A DNA stretch of 11,873 nucleotides from an uncultured Mycolicibacterium sp. (GCF_937941905.1 NZ_CALDGS010000074.1:1-11873), one strand, 5' to 3'. Numbered from the stretch's first letter, positions 1 through 7,289 are shown. The notes: a model not told the origin generated them from the letters alone. Numbers and translations: made by a program.

Positions 1-748
1 ACACGAAGAACAGGTTCATGCCGCCCATCTCCTCGACGTAGCGGCGTTCGGCGGCGTCCAGCCACACCACCTGGTCGCAGCCCTGCTCGGCGGCCTGCGC
101 CTGGGCCAGCAGCGAGGCGGCGTAGTTGCCGCCGAACTTGGCCGCGCCGGTGCCGCCCGGGCAGGCCCGGACGTACTCGGTGGACAGCCACACGCTGACC
201 GGCTTGATGCCGCCCTTGAAGTAGGCGCCGGCCGGCGAGGCGATCACCAGGTAGCGGTACTCGTTTGCGGGCCGCACGCCCAGGCCGGGCTCGGTGGCGA
301 AGATGAACGGCCGCAGGTACAGCGACTCCTCGCCGCCGGCCGGCGGCACCCACGCCTCGTCGACGGCGATGAGCCGGCGCAGCGACTCCAGGAACAACTC
401 CTCGGGCAGTTCCGGGATGGCCAGCCGCCGGCAGGAGGCCTGCATGCGGCGGGCGTTGGACTCCGGCCGGAACGACACGATCGAACCGTCGGCCCAGCGG
501 TAGGCCTTCAGCCCCTCGAACACCTCCTGGGCGTAGTGCAGCACGATGGCCGAGGGGTCGAGCTGGATCGGGCCGTAGGGCATCACGCGCGCGTTGTGCC
601 AGCCCTCGTCGACGGAGTAGTCGACCGAGATCATGTGGTCGGTGTAGTACTTGCCGAAGCCGGGTTCGGCCAGGATCCCGGCGCGTACCTCCTCGGTCGC
701 GGGATTCGCGTTGCGCTCAACCGTGAATTCGAGGAGGTCATCTGTCAT
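1..748 (-). CDS. ilvE: Branched-chain amino acid aminotransferase IlvE (5' part, cut by window edge)
   Basis: IlvE is a PLP-dependent class IV aminotransferase that moves the amino group between glutamate and the keto acids of leucine, isoleucine and valine, in the cytosol. The visible part is 249 codons of a family usually near 368 residues in mycobacteria, so the C-terminal third lies beyond base 1. Seen: N-terminal MTDDLLEFTV, the YAQEVFEGLKAYR stretch near residue 72, the LYLRPFIFAT motif near 143, and the AKFGGNYAASL motif whose Lys204 (bases 137-139) is the expected Schiff-base lysine. ATG at 748 is chosen because a TACAAT hexamer ends 6 nt before it and no Shine-Dalgarno sequence is present; this fits a leaderless mRNA. 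It lies 121 bp downstream of gcvT on the same strand and has its own promoter. The identification is secure. Confidence 0.96.
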   Translation of the reverse strand, partial: MTDDLLEFTVERNANPATEEVRAGILAEPGFGKYYTDHMISVDYSVDEGWHNARVMPYGPIQLDPSAIVLHYAQEVFEGLKAYRWADGSIVSFRPESNARRMQASCRRLAIPELPEELFLESLRRLIAVDEAWVPPAGGEESLYLRPFIFATEPGLGVRPANEYRYLVIASPAGAYFKGGIKPVSVWLSTEYVRACPGGTGAAKFGGNYAASLLAQAQAAEQGCDQVVWLDAAERRYVEEMGGMNLFFV

Positions 749-754
749 GAAGCG

Positions 755-760
755 ATTGTA
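755..760 (-). promoter_or_regulatory. -10 element of ilvE, leaderless start
   Basis: TACAAT on the minus strand (attgta on plus) ends six bases before the ilvE ATG. If transcription starts at the A of that ATG, the hexamer occupies -12 to -7 exactly. No TTGACA-like -35 is seen 16-19 bp further up, which is usual for mycobacterial SigA promoters. Confidence 0.65.
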
Positions 761-801
761 TAACCGCCTGCCAGCGATTTTTCCGCCGCGCCCGTCCCTC
801 T

Positions 802-844
802 CCCAAACGCACCTTTGGGCGGATTTGTGCGAGCAGAATCCGCC
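802..844 (-). terminator. Overlapping inverted repeats in the gcvT-ilvE gap; possible terminator
   Basis: This is the main content of the 121-bp gap between gcvT (stop at 870) and ilvE (start at 748). Two perfect inverted repeats overlap by two bases. GGCGGATT (818-825) pairs with AATCCGCC (837-844) around an 11-nt loop. CCCAAA (802-807) pairs with TTTGGG (814-819) around a 6-nt loop. The 8-bp stem lies just downstream of the gcvT stop on the transcribed strand, so it may end gcvT transcription. There is no T-run, but mycobacterial terminators often lack one. A role is inferred from structure and position only. Confidence 0.4.
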
Positions 845-869
845 AATTCGTCGATCTCGGCGGGGAACG

Positions 870-1964
870 TCAGCGGACCCGGGACGGCACGAACGGCGGC
901 CGGACCACCTCGCAGACCAGCCGCCGGCCGCGCACGTCGACCGCCACCCGCGCCCCGTCGGCGATGTCGTGCGCAGTGTCGATCAGCGCCAGCGCGATCC
1001 CGGCCTTGAGCGTCGGCGAGAACGTACCCGACGTGGTCACACCGACCCGGACGTCACCGACGTAGACGTCCTGCCCGGCGCGCAGCACGCCGCGGTCGAT
1101 CGCGCGCAGCCCGCGCAGCAGCCGCCGCGGCCCGACGGCCCGCTCGGCCAGCAGCGCCTCACGCCCCCAGAACGCGTCCTTCGTCCAGCCGACCGCCCAG
1201 CCGCAGCCGGCCTGCAGCGGGGAGATCTCCGGGGACAGCTCGTGACCGTGCAGCGGGTAGCCCATCTCGGTGCGCAGCGTGTCGCGCGCCCCCAGCCCGG
1301 CGAGCGCTCCCCCGGCGTCGCGCACCGCGTCGACCAGCGCGTCGAACAGCGGCCCGGCGGTGTCCCACGCCGGCAGCAGCTCGTAGCCGTGCTCGCCGGT
1401 GTAGCCGGTGCGGCACACCCGCACCGGGGTGCCGTTCCAGTCGGCGTCGACCCAGCTCATGTAGTCCAGGCCGGACGGCAGGCCGAGCGCCTCGAGCACC
1501 CGCGCCGACGACGGGCCCTGCACGGCCAGCACCGCGTAGTCGCGGTGCAGGTTCGTGACGGTGATGCCGGCCGGGGCGCGCTCGGCCAGGGCCGCGACGA
1601 CGGCGGCGGTGTTGGCCGCGTTGGGCACCAGGAACAGTTCGTCGTCGGCGACCCGGTAGACGATGAGATCGTCGATGACACCGCCGGTTTCGTCGCAGCA
1701 CAGGGTGTACTGCGCCCGCCCGGACCCGATGCGGCGCAGGTCGTTGGTGAACGCGGCGTTGACGAACTCCACCGCCCCGGCCCCGCGCACCAGCGCCTTG
1801 CCGAGGTGGCTGACGTCGAACAGGCCCACCGTGCCGCGGGTGGCGTGGTGTTCGGCGACCGTGCCCGCGTAGGACACCGGCATCAGCCAGCCGCCGAATT
1901 CGGCGAAGCTCGCGCCGAGCTCGCGGTGCCGCGCTTCCAGGGGGCCGTGCAGGGGCTCGCTCAC
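870..1964 (-). CDS. gcvT: Aminomethyltransferase, T-protein of the glycine cleavage system
   Basis: GcvT takes the aminomethyl group carried on the lipoyl arm of GcvH, passes the one-carbon unit to tetrahydrofolate as 5,10-methylene-THF, and releases ammonia. The 364-residue product is family length. Seen: GLFDVSHLGK (47-56), GGVIDDLIVY (94-103) with the acidic pair D98/D99 expected at the folate site, RTGYTGEHGYE (185-195), GARDTLRTEMGYPLHG (225-240) and the C-terminal barrel motif TSGTFSPTL (311-319). GTG at 1964 is chosen because MSEPLHGPLE aligns with the mycobacterial N-terminus as I recall it, and a TAGAGT hexamer ends 7 nt upstream. An in-frame GTG at 1973 is possible but lies inside that hexamer. 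The reading frame stays open far upstream into pepB; that extension is a high-G+C artefact. gcvH and gcvP are not in the window. It diverges from pepB over 25 bp. Confidence 0.95.
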   Translation of the reverse strand: MSEPLHGPLEARHRELGASFAEFGGWLMPVSYAGTVAEHHATRGTVGLFDVSHLGKALVRGAGAVEFVNAAFTNDLRRIGSGRAQYTLCCDETGGVIDDLIVYRVADDELFLVPNAANTAAVVAALAERAPAGITVTNLHRDYAVLAVQGPSSARVLEALGLPSGLDYMSWVDADWNGTPVRVCRTGYTGEHGYELLPAWDTAGPLFDALVDAVRDAGGALAGLGARDTLRTEMGYPLHGHELSPEISPLQAGCGWAVGWTKDAFWGREALLAERAVGPRRLLRGLRAIDRGVLRAGQDVYVGDVRVGVTTSGTFSPTLKAGIALALIDTAHDIADGARVAVDVRGRRLVCEVVRPPFVPSRVR

Positions 1965-1971
1965 GCCGAAC

Positions 1972-1977
1972 ACTCTA
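1972..1977 (-). promoter_or_regulatory. -10 element of gcvT, leaderless start
   Basis: TAGAGT on the minus strand ends seven bases before the gcvT GTG at 1964. No Shine-Dalgarno sequence lies between. It shares bases 1976-1977 with the -10 of pepB on the other strand, so the two promoters cannot be bound at the same moment. Confidence 0.55.
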
Positions 1978-1981
1978 GGGT
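1976..1981 (+). promoter_or_regulatory. -10 element of pepB
   Basis: TAGGGT ends eight bases before the pepB GTG at 1990. That spacing is at the long end for a leaderless start; transcription might begin at 1988-1990. The overlapping string AGGGTGG (1977-1983) could instead serve as a weak ribosome binding site if transcription begins further upstream, so this call is less sure than the other leaderless ones. Confidence 0.45.
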
Positions 1982-1989
1982 GGACAACC

Positions 1990-3504
1990 GTGAGCACGAG
2001 CAACACCGGATACCAGGCCCCCACCGTCACGGTCGCCTCGGCTTTGCCGACCGGTGGCCTCGAAGAGGCGGTGCTGATCGTTCCCGTCGGCACGCGTGAC
2101 GACGCCGCGTCGGTCCTCGCGGGTGCCCCGTTCCTCGACGATGCCGCGGTCGCCGACATCGAGGCCGCGCTGCGCGCGGTGGGCGGCACCGGCGCCGAGG
2201 GCCAGGTGCACCGGCTGGCGGTCGGGTCGCTGCCGGTGGGCAGCGTGCTGACCGTCGGGCTGGGCGGGGTGCGCGACGAGTGGCCAGCCGAGACGGTGCG
2301 CCGCGCCGCCGGCAACGCCGCCCGCGCCCTGGACAAGGTGTCGACGGCGCTGACCACGCTGTCGGCGCTGGACCTCACCGCGGCGGTGGAGGGGCTGGTG
2401 CTGGGCTCGTACCGGTTCACCGACTTCCGCAGCGCCAAGACCGCCCCCAAGCACGACGGGCTGCGGTCGGTCACCGTGCTGGTCGCCGACGCCGGCGCCG
2501 AGGCCACCGCCGCCGCCGAGCGGGCGAGCGCGGTCGCGGCCGCAGTGGCCACCGCACGCGACTTCGTCAACACCCCGCCGAGCCACCTGTACCCGGACGA
2601 GTTCGCAAGGCGCGCAAAGGCTTTGGGCGAGGCCGCGGGTCTGCAGGTGGAGGTGCTCGACGAACAGGCGCTGGCGGCGGCCGGGTTCGGCGGCATCATC
2701 GGCGTCGGCCAGGGCTCGAGCCGTCCGCCCCGGCTGGTACGGCTGATCCACAAGGGGCAGCCGGGCGCCAAGCGGGTGGCGCTGGTGGGCAAGGGCATCA
2801 CCTTCGACACCGGCGGCATCTCGATCAAGCCGGCCGCCAACATGCATCACATGACCTCCGACATGGGTGGTGCGGCGGCGGTGATCGCCACCGTGGTGCT
2901 CGCGGCCCGGCTGCAACTGCCGGTCGAGGTGATCGCCACCGTGCCGATGGCCGAGAACATGCCGTCGGCGACGGCGCAGCGCCCGGGCGATGTGCTGACC
3001 CAGTACGGCGGCACCACCGTGGAGGTGCTCAACACCGACGCCGAGGGGCGGCTCATCCTGGCCGACGCGATCGTGCGGGCCTGCGAGGACGAACCGGACT
3101 ACCTGATCGAGACCTCGACGCTGACCGGCGCGCAGATGGTGGCGCTGGGCACCCGCACCCCCGGTGTGATGGGCAGCGACGCGTTCCGCGACCGGGTGGC
3201 CGCGCTGTCGCAGGCGGTTGGTGAGAACGGCTGGCCGATGCCGCTGCCCGAGGAGCTCAAGGACGAGCTGAAGTCCACGGTCGCCGACCTGGCCAACGTC
3301 AGCGGCTCGCGCTGGGGCGGCATGCTGGTGGCCGGCACCTATCTGCGCGAGTTCGTCGCCGACGGGGTGCAGTGGGCGCACATCGACATCGCCGGGCCGG
3401 CGTTCAACTCCGGCGGGCCGTGGGGCTACACGCCCAAGGGCGGCACCGGGGTGCCCACCCGCACGCTGTTCGCGGTGCTGGAGGACATCGCGGCGAACGG
3501 CTGA
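1990..3504 (+). CDS. pepB: M17 family leucyl aminopeptidase (cytosol aminopeptidase)
   Basis: A two-metal M17 aminopeptidase that removes N-terminal residues from peptides in the cytosol; M. tuberculosis names the orthologue pepB, other bacteria pepA. The product is 504 residues: a variable N-terminal domain (about 1-180) and the C-terminal catalytic domain. The active site looks complete: K268 and D273 in GKGITFDTGG, K280 in ISIKP, D291 in HHMTSDMGG, and the family signature NTDAEGRL at 348-355, supplying D350, E352 and R354. I infer these roles by comparison with E. coli PepA (K270, D275, K282, D293, D353, E355, R357). GTG at 1990 is the only start that keeps gcvT and its promoter clear. 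It stands alone in its transcription unit, divergent from gcvT and convergent with ephD. Confidence 0.95.
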   Translation: MSTSNTGYQAPTVTVASALPTGGLEEAVLIVPVGTRDDAASVLAGAPFLDDAAVADIEAALRAVGGTGAEGQVHRLAVGSLPVGSVLTVGLGGVRDEWPAETVRRAAGNAARALDKVSTALTTLSALDLTAAVEGLVLGSYRFTDFRSAKTAPKHDGLRSVTVLVADAGAEATAAAERASAVAAAVATARDFVNTPPSHLYPDEFARRAKALGEAAGLQVEVLDEQALAAAGFGGIIGVGQGSSRPPRLVRLIHKGQPGAKRVALVGKGITFDTGGISIKPAANMHHMTSDMGGAAAVIATVVLAARLQLPVEVIATVPMAENMPSATAQRPGDVLTQYGGTTVEVLNTDAEGRLILADAIVRACEDEPDYLIETSTLTGAQMVALGTRTPGVMGSDAFRDRVAALSQAVGENGWPMPLPEELKDELKSTVADLANVSGSRWGGMLVAGTYLREFVADGVQWAHIDIAGPAFNSGGPWGYTPKGGTGVPTRTLFAVLEDIAANG

Positions 3505-3509
3505 GCCCG

Positions 3510-3573
3510 CTTCCCGCCGAGCAGACGCCGACACCCCCGATTTCGGGGGTGTTCGCGTCTGTTCGCGGGGAAG
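3510..3573. terminator. Long hairpin between convergent pepB and ephD
   Basis: The 70-bp gap between the pepB and ephD stops is almost filled by one inverted repeat. Bases 3522-3540 pair with 3543-3561: 19 positions with one mismatch (3529/3554) and one G-T pair, with C5 against G5 at the core. An outer set, CTTCCC (3510-3515) and GGGAAG (3568-3573), can extend it after an internal loop. Being symmetric, it could stop transcription from both sides. No T-run follows on either strand. Confidence 0.75.
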
Positions 3574-3574
3574 G

Positions 3575-5329
3575 TCAGATCACGCGCCCGCGGGCGGTGC
3601 TGCGCAGCACCGGCGGCGCCAGCCGCGACACCGCGTAGACGAGGTAGGCCTCCGGCATCACCGGCCGGATGGGCTTGTTCGCCCGCACCGCCGACACGAT
3701 GGCCCGCGCCGCCTTGTCCGGGCCGTAGCGGCGCAGCCGGAACAGCCGCTCGAGCCGGGCGCGCCGTCCGGCGACCCGTTCGTCGGCGCCGGCCGGGGCG
3801 GCGAACCGGGTGGTGCGCACGATGTTCGTGTCGACGGTGCTCGGGCAGATCGTGGTCAGTCCGATACCGGCGGCGTCGAGTTCGGCGCGCAGGCAGTCGG
3901 AGAACATGTACACCGCCGCCTTGGAGGTGCAGTAGGCGTTGAGCGACTGCAGCGGCGCATACGACGCCATCGAGGCGACGTTGACGATGTGCCCGCCGGT
4001 GCCGCGCTCGACCATCCGGCGCGCGAACGCCCGGCAGCCGTTGACGACTCCGCCCAGGTTGACCGCGAGCACCCGGTCCCAGTCCTCCCGCGGGGTGTGC
4101 AGGAACGGCCCGGCCTGCCCGATGCCGGCGTTGTTGACGACGATGTCGGGCACCCCGTGGGTGGCGCACACCTGCTCGGCGAACCGCTCCACCGCGTCGG
4201 CGTCGGCGACGTCGAGCCGGTAGGCGTGGGCGACGCCGCCGCGCGCGGCGATCCGCGCGGCGGTGTCCTGCGCGGCGGCCTCGTCGATGTCGCTGACGAC
4301 GACCTCCGCGCCCCGGGCGGCGAATTCCAGCGCGGTGGCCCGGCCGATGCCGCTGCCGGCGCCGGTGACCGAGACGAGCATGTCGCCGAACGGGCCGCGG
4401 TCGCGGCCGACCCGGGCACGCAGCAGCTGTCGCGACGCGGGCCGGCCGTCGAGGAAGTCGGCGAGTTCGGTGACGGCGGTGGCCAGCACCTGCGGGTGCG
4501 ACAGCGGCGACCAGTGCCCGGCCGGGATGTCCCGTCGCCACAGCCGGCGCACCCACCTCGGGGTCTCGTCGAACACGTAGGGGCGCACGTAGGGGTCGCG
4601 GGTGTTGACGATCAGCTGCACCGGTACCGGGACACGCGGGTCGCGCCGGGCCGAGCGGCGCAGGACGTTGGCCGGGTAGACCCGGATGCTGCGGGCGGCG
4701 TCGTCGCGCAGGGTGCGGGAATGGTGCAGCTGGTCGGGCCGCAGGCGGTCACGGACCAGCAGCGACCGGCGCAGCAGCGGGGCGCCGGCCAGCCGCACCA
4801 GCAGCGGGGCCAGCACCGGGATGGAGAAGAACCCCATGTAGGACATGCGCAGCAACTGGGCCAGCGAGCGGGCGAACCGCCGCGGCCGCCACGGGGTGCC
4901 CAGCCCGCCCCTGATGTAGCGGTTGACGTGGTCGGCGCTCGGGCCGGACACCGAGGTGAACGAGGCCACCCGGGCGGCGGCGCCGGGCCGGGTCAGGAAC
5001 TCCCACACCGCCACCGAGCCCCAGTCGTGGGCGAGCACGTGCACCCGCTGCCCGGGCGCCAGCGCGTCGGTCACCGCGGCGAAGTCGTCGGCGAACCGGG
5101 CCATGGTGTAGGCCGACACCGCCCTGGGCGCCGAGGAGCCGCCGACGCCGCGGTTGTCGTAGCGGATGACGCGGAACCGGTCGGCCAGCAGCGGCACCAC
5201 GCCGTCCCACAACACGTGCGAGTCGGGCCAGCCGTGTACGAGCACCACGGTCGGCCCGGCCGGATCGCCCTCCTCGTAGGCGGCGATGCGCACGCCGCCG
5301 GTGCTGTCGACGAGGTGTTCGGTCGCCAT
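3575..5329 (-). CDS. ephD: EphD-type fusion: alpha/beta-hydrolase (epoxide hydrolase) plus short-chain dehydrogenase
   Basis: A 584-residue two-domain protein. The N-terminal half (about 1-295) is an alpha/beta hydrolase of the epoxide hydrolase type: HGWPDS (32-37) forms the oxyanion hole, D102 in AHDWGS is the expected nucleophile, D245 a candidate charge-relay acid, and H272 in AGHWSP the general base. The C-terminal half (about 316-560) is a classical SDR: TGAGSGIG (322-329) for the nucleotide, NNAG (399-402), and tetrad residues N424, S453, Y466, K470. All key residues are present, so both halves look active. M. tuberculosis EphD, of similar length and layout, is reported to affect oxygenated mycolic acids. 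ATG at 5329 is preferred over one at 5368 because GAGGAGG sits just before it and the hydrolase fold starts directly. It stands alone, convergent with pepB. Confidence 0.93.
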   Translation of the reverse strand: MATEHLVDSTGGVRIAAYEEGDPAGPTVVLVHGWPDSHVLWDGVVPLLADRFRVIRYDNRGVGGSSAPRAVSAYTMARFADDFAAVTDALAPGQRVHVLAHDWGSVAVWEFLTRPGAAARVASFTSVSGPSADHVNRYIRGGLGTPWRPRRFARSLAQLLRMSYMGFFSIPVLAPLLVRLAGAPLLRRSLLVRDRLRPDQLHHSRTLRDDAARSIRVYPANVLRRSARRDPRVPVPVQLIVNTRDPYVRPYVFDETPRWVRRLWRRDIPAGHWSPLSHPQVLATAVTELADFLDGRPASRQLLRARVGRDRGPFGDMLVSVTGAGSGIGRATALEFAARGAEVVVSDIDEAAAQDTAARIAARGGVAHAYRLDVADADAVERFAEQVCATHGVPDIVVNNAGIGQAGPFLHTPREDWDRVLAVNLGGVVNGCRAFARRMVERGTGGHIVNVASMASYAPLQSLNAYCTSKAAVYMFSDCLRAELDAAGIGLTTICPSTVDTNIVRTTRFAAPAGADERVAGRRARLERLFRLRRYGPDKAARAIVSAVRANKPIRPVMPEAYLVYAVSRLAPPVLRSTARGRVI

Positions 5330-5507
5330 CGGTCCTCCTCGAATCACCCGCCGGAGTCCTTCCCGCAAGCGTTCCCGCCCGGCTTACCGCATCGTGCCAG
5401 AGCGAGGTGGGCCGGTCCGTCACGAAGGTTCGCCGCGGACGTGGAAGGATGGGACCGAACACACTTCAGACCCGCGACGACCGACGTTTACGAGGGAGTC
5501 TTCACCT
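5330..5507. promoter_or_regulatory. Divergent ephD-dlaT intergenic region
   Basis: These 178 bp separate the divergent starts of ephD and dlaT. A strong ribosome binding site GAGGAGG for ephD lies at 5334-5340 (minus strand, 4-nt spacer), and GAGGGAG for dlaT at 5492-5498 (9-nt spacer), so both mRNAs have leaders. I see no convincing TANNNT hexamer on either strand at a useful distance and no clear operator. Promoters must be here but cannot be placed by eye. Confidence 0.6.
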
Positions 5508-7289
5508 ATGGCCATCTCCGTACAGATGCCCGCGCTCGGCGAGAGCGTGACCGAGGGCACCGTCACCCGCTGGCTCAAACAGGAGGGTGACACCGTCGAA
5601 CAGGATGAGCCATTGCTGGAGGTGTCGACCGACAAGGTCGACACGGAGATCCCGTCGCCGGCCGCGGGCGTGCTGCAGAAGATCATCGCCAAAGAGGACG
5701 ACGTCGTCGAGGTCGGCGGCGAGCTCGCCGTCATCGCCGAGCCGGGCGAGGCAGTCGGCGGCGCCGAGCCGGGCGAGGCAGTCGGCGGCGCCGAGCCGGC
5801 CCCCGCCGCACCCGCGGCCCCGGCGCCGCAGCCGTCCTCGGAGTTCGTCGAGCCCGCCCCGACCGCCCCGGCGCCCGCCGCGGCTCCGCCCGCCGCACCG
5901 GCGGCCTCCGGCGCCACCACCCCGGTGCTGATGCCGGAACTGGGCGAGTCGGTCACCGAGGGCACCATCACCCGTTGGCTCAAGCAGGTCGGCGACCGGG
6001 TCGAGGTCGACGAGCCGCTGCTGGAGGTGTCCACCGACAAGGTCGACACCGAGATCCCCTCGCCGGTGGCCGGCGTGCTGGTGTCGATCACCGCCCAGGA
6101 GGACGACACCGTCGCCGTGGGCGCGGAGCTGGCCCGCATCGGTGACGCCGCCGCCGCGGCCGCCCCGGCCCCCGCCCCGGCCCCCGCACCAGCGCCAGCG
6201 CCCGCGCCGGAGCCGACCCCGGCGCCCGCGCCCCAGCCGGCCCCGCAGCCGGTGCAGCAGGCGCCCGCCCCCGCCCCGGCGCCGGCCCCGACTCCCGCCC
6301 CCGCGCCGGCTCCGGCCGCTCCGGCCGCACCGGCCACGTCGTCCGGTGACGCCACGCCGTACGTGACGCCGCTGGTGCGCAAGCTGGCCGCCGAGCACGG
6401 GGTGGACCTGTCGACCGTCAAGGGCACCGGTGTGGGCGGCCGCATCCGCAAGCAGGACGTGCTGGCCGCGGCCGAGGCCAAGAAGGCCGCCGCCCCGGCC
6501 GCCTCCGCCCCGGCCCCGGCTCCCGCCGCGGCGTCCGCCCCGGCGGCGCCGTCGCCGCTGGCGCACCTGCGCGGCACCACCCAGAAGGCCAGCCGCATCC
6601 GCCAGCTCACCGCGAAGAAGACGCTGGAGTCGCTGCAGACCACCGCCCAGCTCACCCAGGTGCACGAGGTCGACATGACCCGCATCGTGGCGCTGCGCGC
6701 GAAGGTCAAGGACGAGTTCTACGAGCGCGAGGGGGTGAACCTCACCTACCTGCCGTTCATCGCCCGCGCGGTGATCGAGGCCCTCAAGGCGCACCCGAAC
6801 ATCAACGCCAGCTACAACGAGGACACCAAGGAGATCACCTACTACGACGCCGAGCACCTCGGCATCGCGGTGGACACCGAGCAGGGCCTGCTCTCGCCGG
6901 TGATCCACAACGCCGGTGACCTGTCGCTGGCCGGGCTGGCCCGGGCGATCGCCGACATCGCCGCGCGCGCCCGCTCCGGCAACCTCAAGCCCGACGAACT
7001 GTCCGGCGGCACCTTCACCATCACCAACATCGGCAGCCAGGGGGCGCTGTTCGACACCCCGATCCTGGTGCCGCCGCAGGCGGCGATGCTGGGCACCGGC
7101 GCGATCGTGAAGCGGCCGCGGGTGGTCGTCGACGCCGAGGGCAACGAGACCATCGGCATCCGGTCGGTGTGCTACCTGCCGCTGACCTACGACCACCGCC
7201 TCATCGACGGCGCCGACGCCGGCCGGTTCCTCACCACCGTGCGCAAGCGCCTGGAAGAGGGCTCGTTCGAGGCCGAGCTGGGACTCTAG
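5508..7289 (+). CDS. dlaT: Dihydrolipoamide acyltransferase (E2), two lipoyl domains
   Basis: DlaT is the acetyltransferase core of mycobacterial pyruvate dehydrogenase; in M. tuberculosis it also serves the peroxynitrite reductase made with AhpD, AhpC and Lpd. The product is 593 residues. Order: lipoyl domain 1 (about 2-78, lipoyl Lys43), linker (79-138), lipoyl domain 2 (about 139-213, Lys178), Ala-Pro linker (about 214-278), E3/E1-binding domain (about 284-321; TPLVRKLA, GTGVGGRI), a second Ala-Pro linker, then the catalytic domain (about 360-593) with YDHRLIDG at 561-568, giving catalytic H563 and D567. Both lipoyl lysines sit in identical EVSTDKVDTEIPSP contexts. It is about 40 residues longer than the M. 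tuberculosis protein, mostly in the linkers. ATG at 5508 follows GAGGGAG by 9 nt. The lipoate-making lipB and lipA lie downstream. Annotation pipelines may call it sucB. Confidence 0.95.
   Translation: MAISVQMPALGESVTEGTVTRWLKQEGDTVEQDEPLLEVSTDKVDTEIPSPAAGVLQKIIAKEDDVVEVGGELAVIAEPGEAVGGAEPGEAVGGAEPAPAAPAAPAPQPSSEFVEPAPTAPAPAAAPPAAPAASGATTPVLMPELGESVTEGTITRWLKQVGDRVEVDEPLLEVSTDKVDTEIPSPVAGVLVSITAQEDDTVAVGAELARIGDAAAAAAPAPAPAPAPAPAPAPEPTPAPAPQPAPQPVQQAPAPAPAPAPTPAPAPAPAAPAAPATSSGDATPYVTPLVRKLAAEHGVDLSTVKGTGVGGRIRKQDVLAAAEAKKAAAPAASAPAPAPAAASAPAAPSPLAHLRGTTQKASRIRQLTAKKTLESLQTTAQLTQVHEVDMTRIVALRAKVKDEFYEREGVNLTYLPFIARAVIEALKAHPNINASYNEDTKEITYYDAEHLGIAVDTEQGLLSPVIHNAGDLSLAGLARAIADIAARARSGNLKPDELSGGTFTITNIGSQGALFDTPILVPPQAAMLGTGAIVKRPRVVVDAEGNETIGIRSVCYLPLTYDHRLIDGADAGRFLTTVRKRLEEGSFEAELGL
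5736..5789 (+). repeat. Exact 27-bp tandem duplication in the first dlaT linker
   Basis: Bases 5736-5762 and 5763-5789 are identical, and ten bases of a third copy follow (5790-5799). Each unit encodes AEPGEAVGG, in frame, so the linker between the lipoyl domains gains nine residues per copy. Perfect identity without even synonymous change suggests a recent event. The flexible linker should tolerate it. Confidence 0.9.

Noticed and set aside
848..862. A 15-base string shared with 8232-8246 in another intergenic region
   Set aside because: Only two copies, in different settings relative to their genes, built from very common local codon-like strings (TCGTCGATC, CTCGGCG). I cannot tell it from chance without a genome-wide count.
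749..869. Glycine riboswitch near gcvT
   Set aside because: The region lies downstream of gcvT, and the gcvT start seems leaderless, leaving no 5' leader that could hold an aptamer.
651..2099. 482-codon plus-strand frame opposite gcvT and the start of ilvE
   Set aside because: Low-complexity Arg/Pro/His-rich translation with no recognisable motif; gcvT on the other strand has all family motifs.
870..2843. 657-residue extended version of GcvT
   Set aside because: The frame stays open upstream through pepB only because of base composition. The homologous part begins at the GTG at 1964, which has a fitting -10 element.
1975..3534. 519-codon open frame on the minus strand opposite pepB
   Set aside because: Its product is rich in Arg, Gly, His and Ala with no domain, and it lies fully opposite a confident M17 peptidase with an intact active site. 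It is typical of reversed high-G+C codons.
5341..5400. GGGAAC on the minus strand upstream of ephD, as an ECF sigma factor -35
   Set aside because: No CGTT-type -10 lies at 15-18 bp spacing, so a SigE/SigH-type promoter is not supported.
3989..5590. 533-codon plus-strand frame opposite ephD
   Set aside because: Gly/Val/Arg/His-rich shadow of the ephD codons; it also runs into the dlaT start in the wrong frame.
6130..6350. Dense GC-rich repeat-like stretch in dlaT
   Set aside because: It is the Ala-Pro linker between lipoyl domain 2 and the E3-binding domain, expected in E2 proteins. Codons vary, so it is not a precise DNA repeat.
5502..7196. Long minus-strand frames opposite dlaT, very rich in Gly, Arg and Ala
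   Set aside because: They mirror the Ala-Pro linker and catalytic codons of dlaT. The glycine-rich look might suggest a PE-PGRS-like protein, but there is no PE domain and no start signal.
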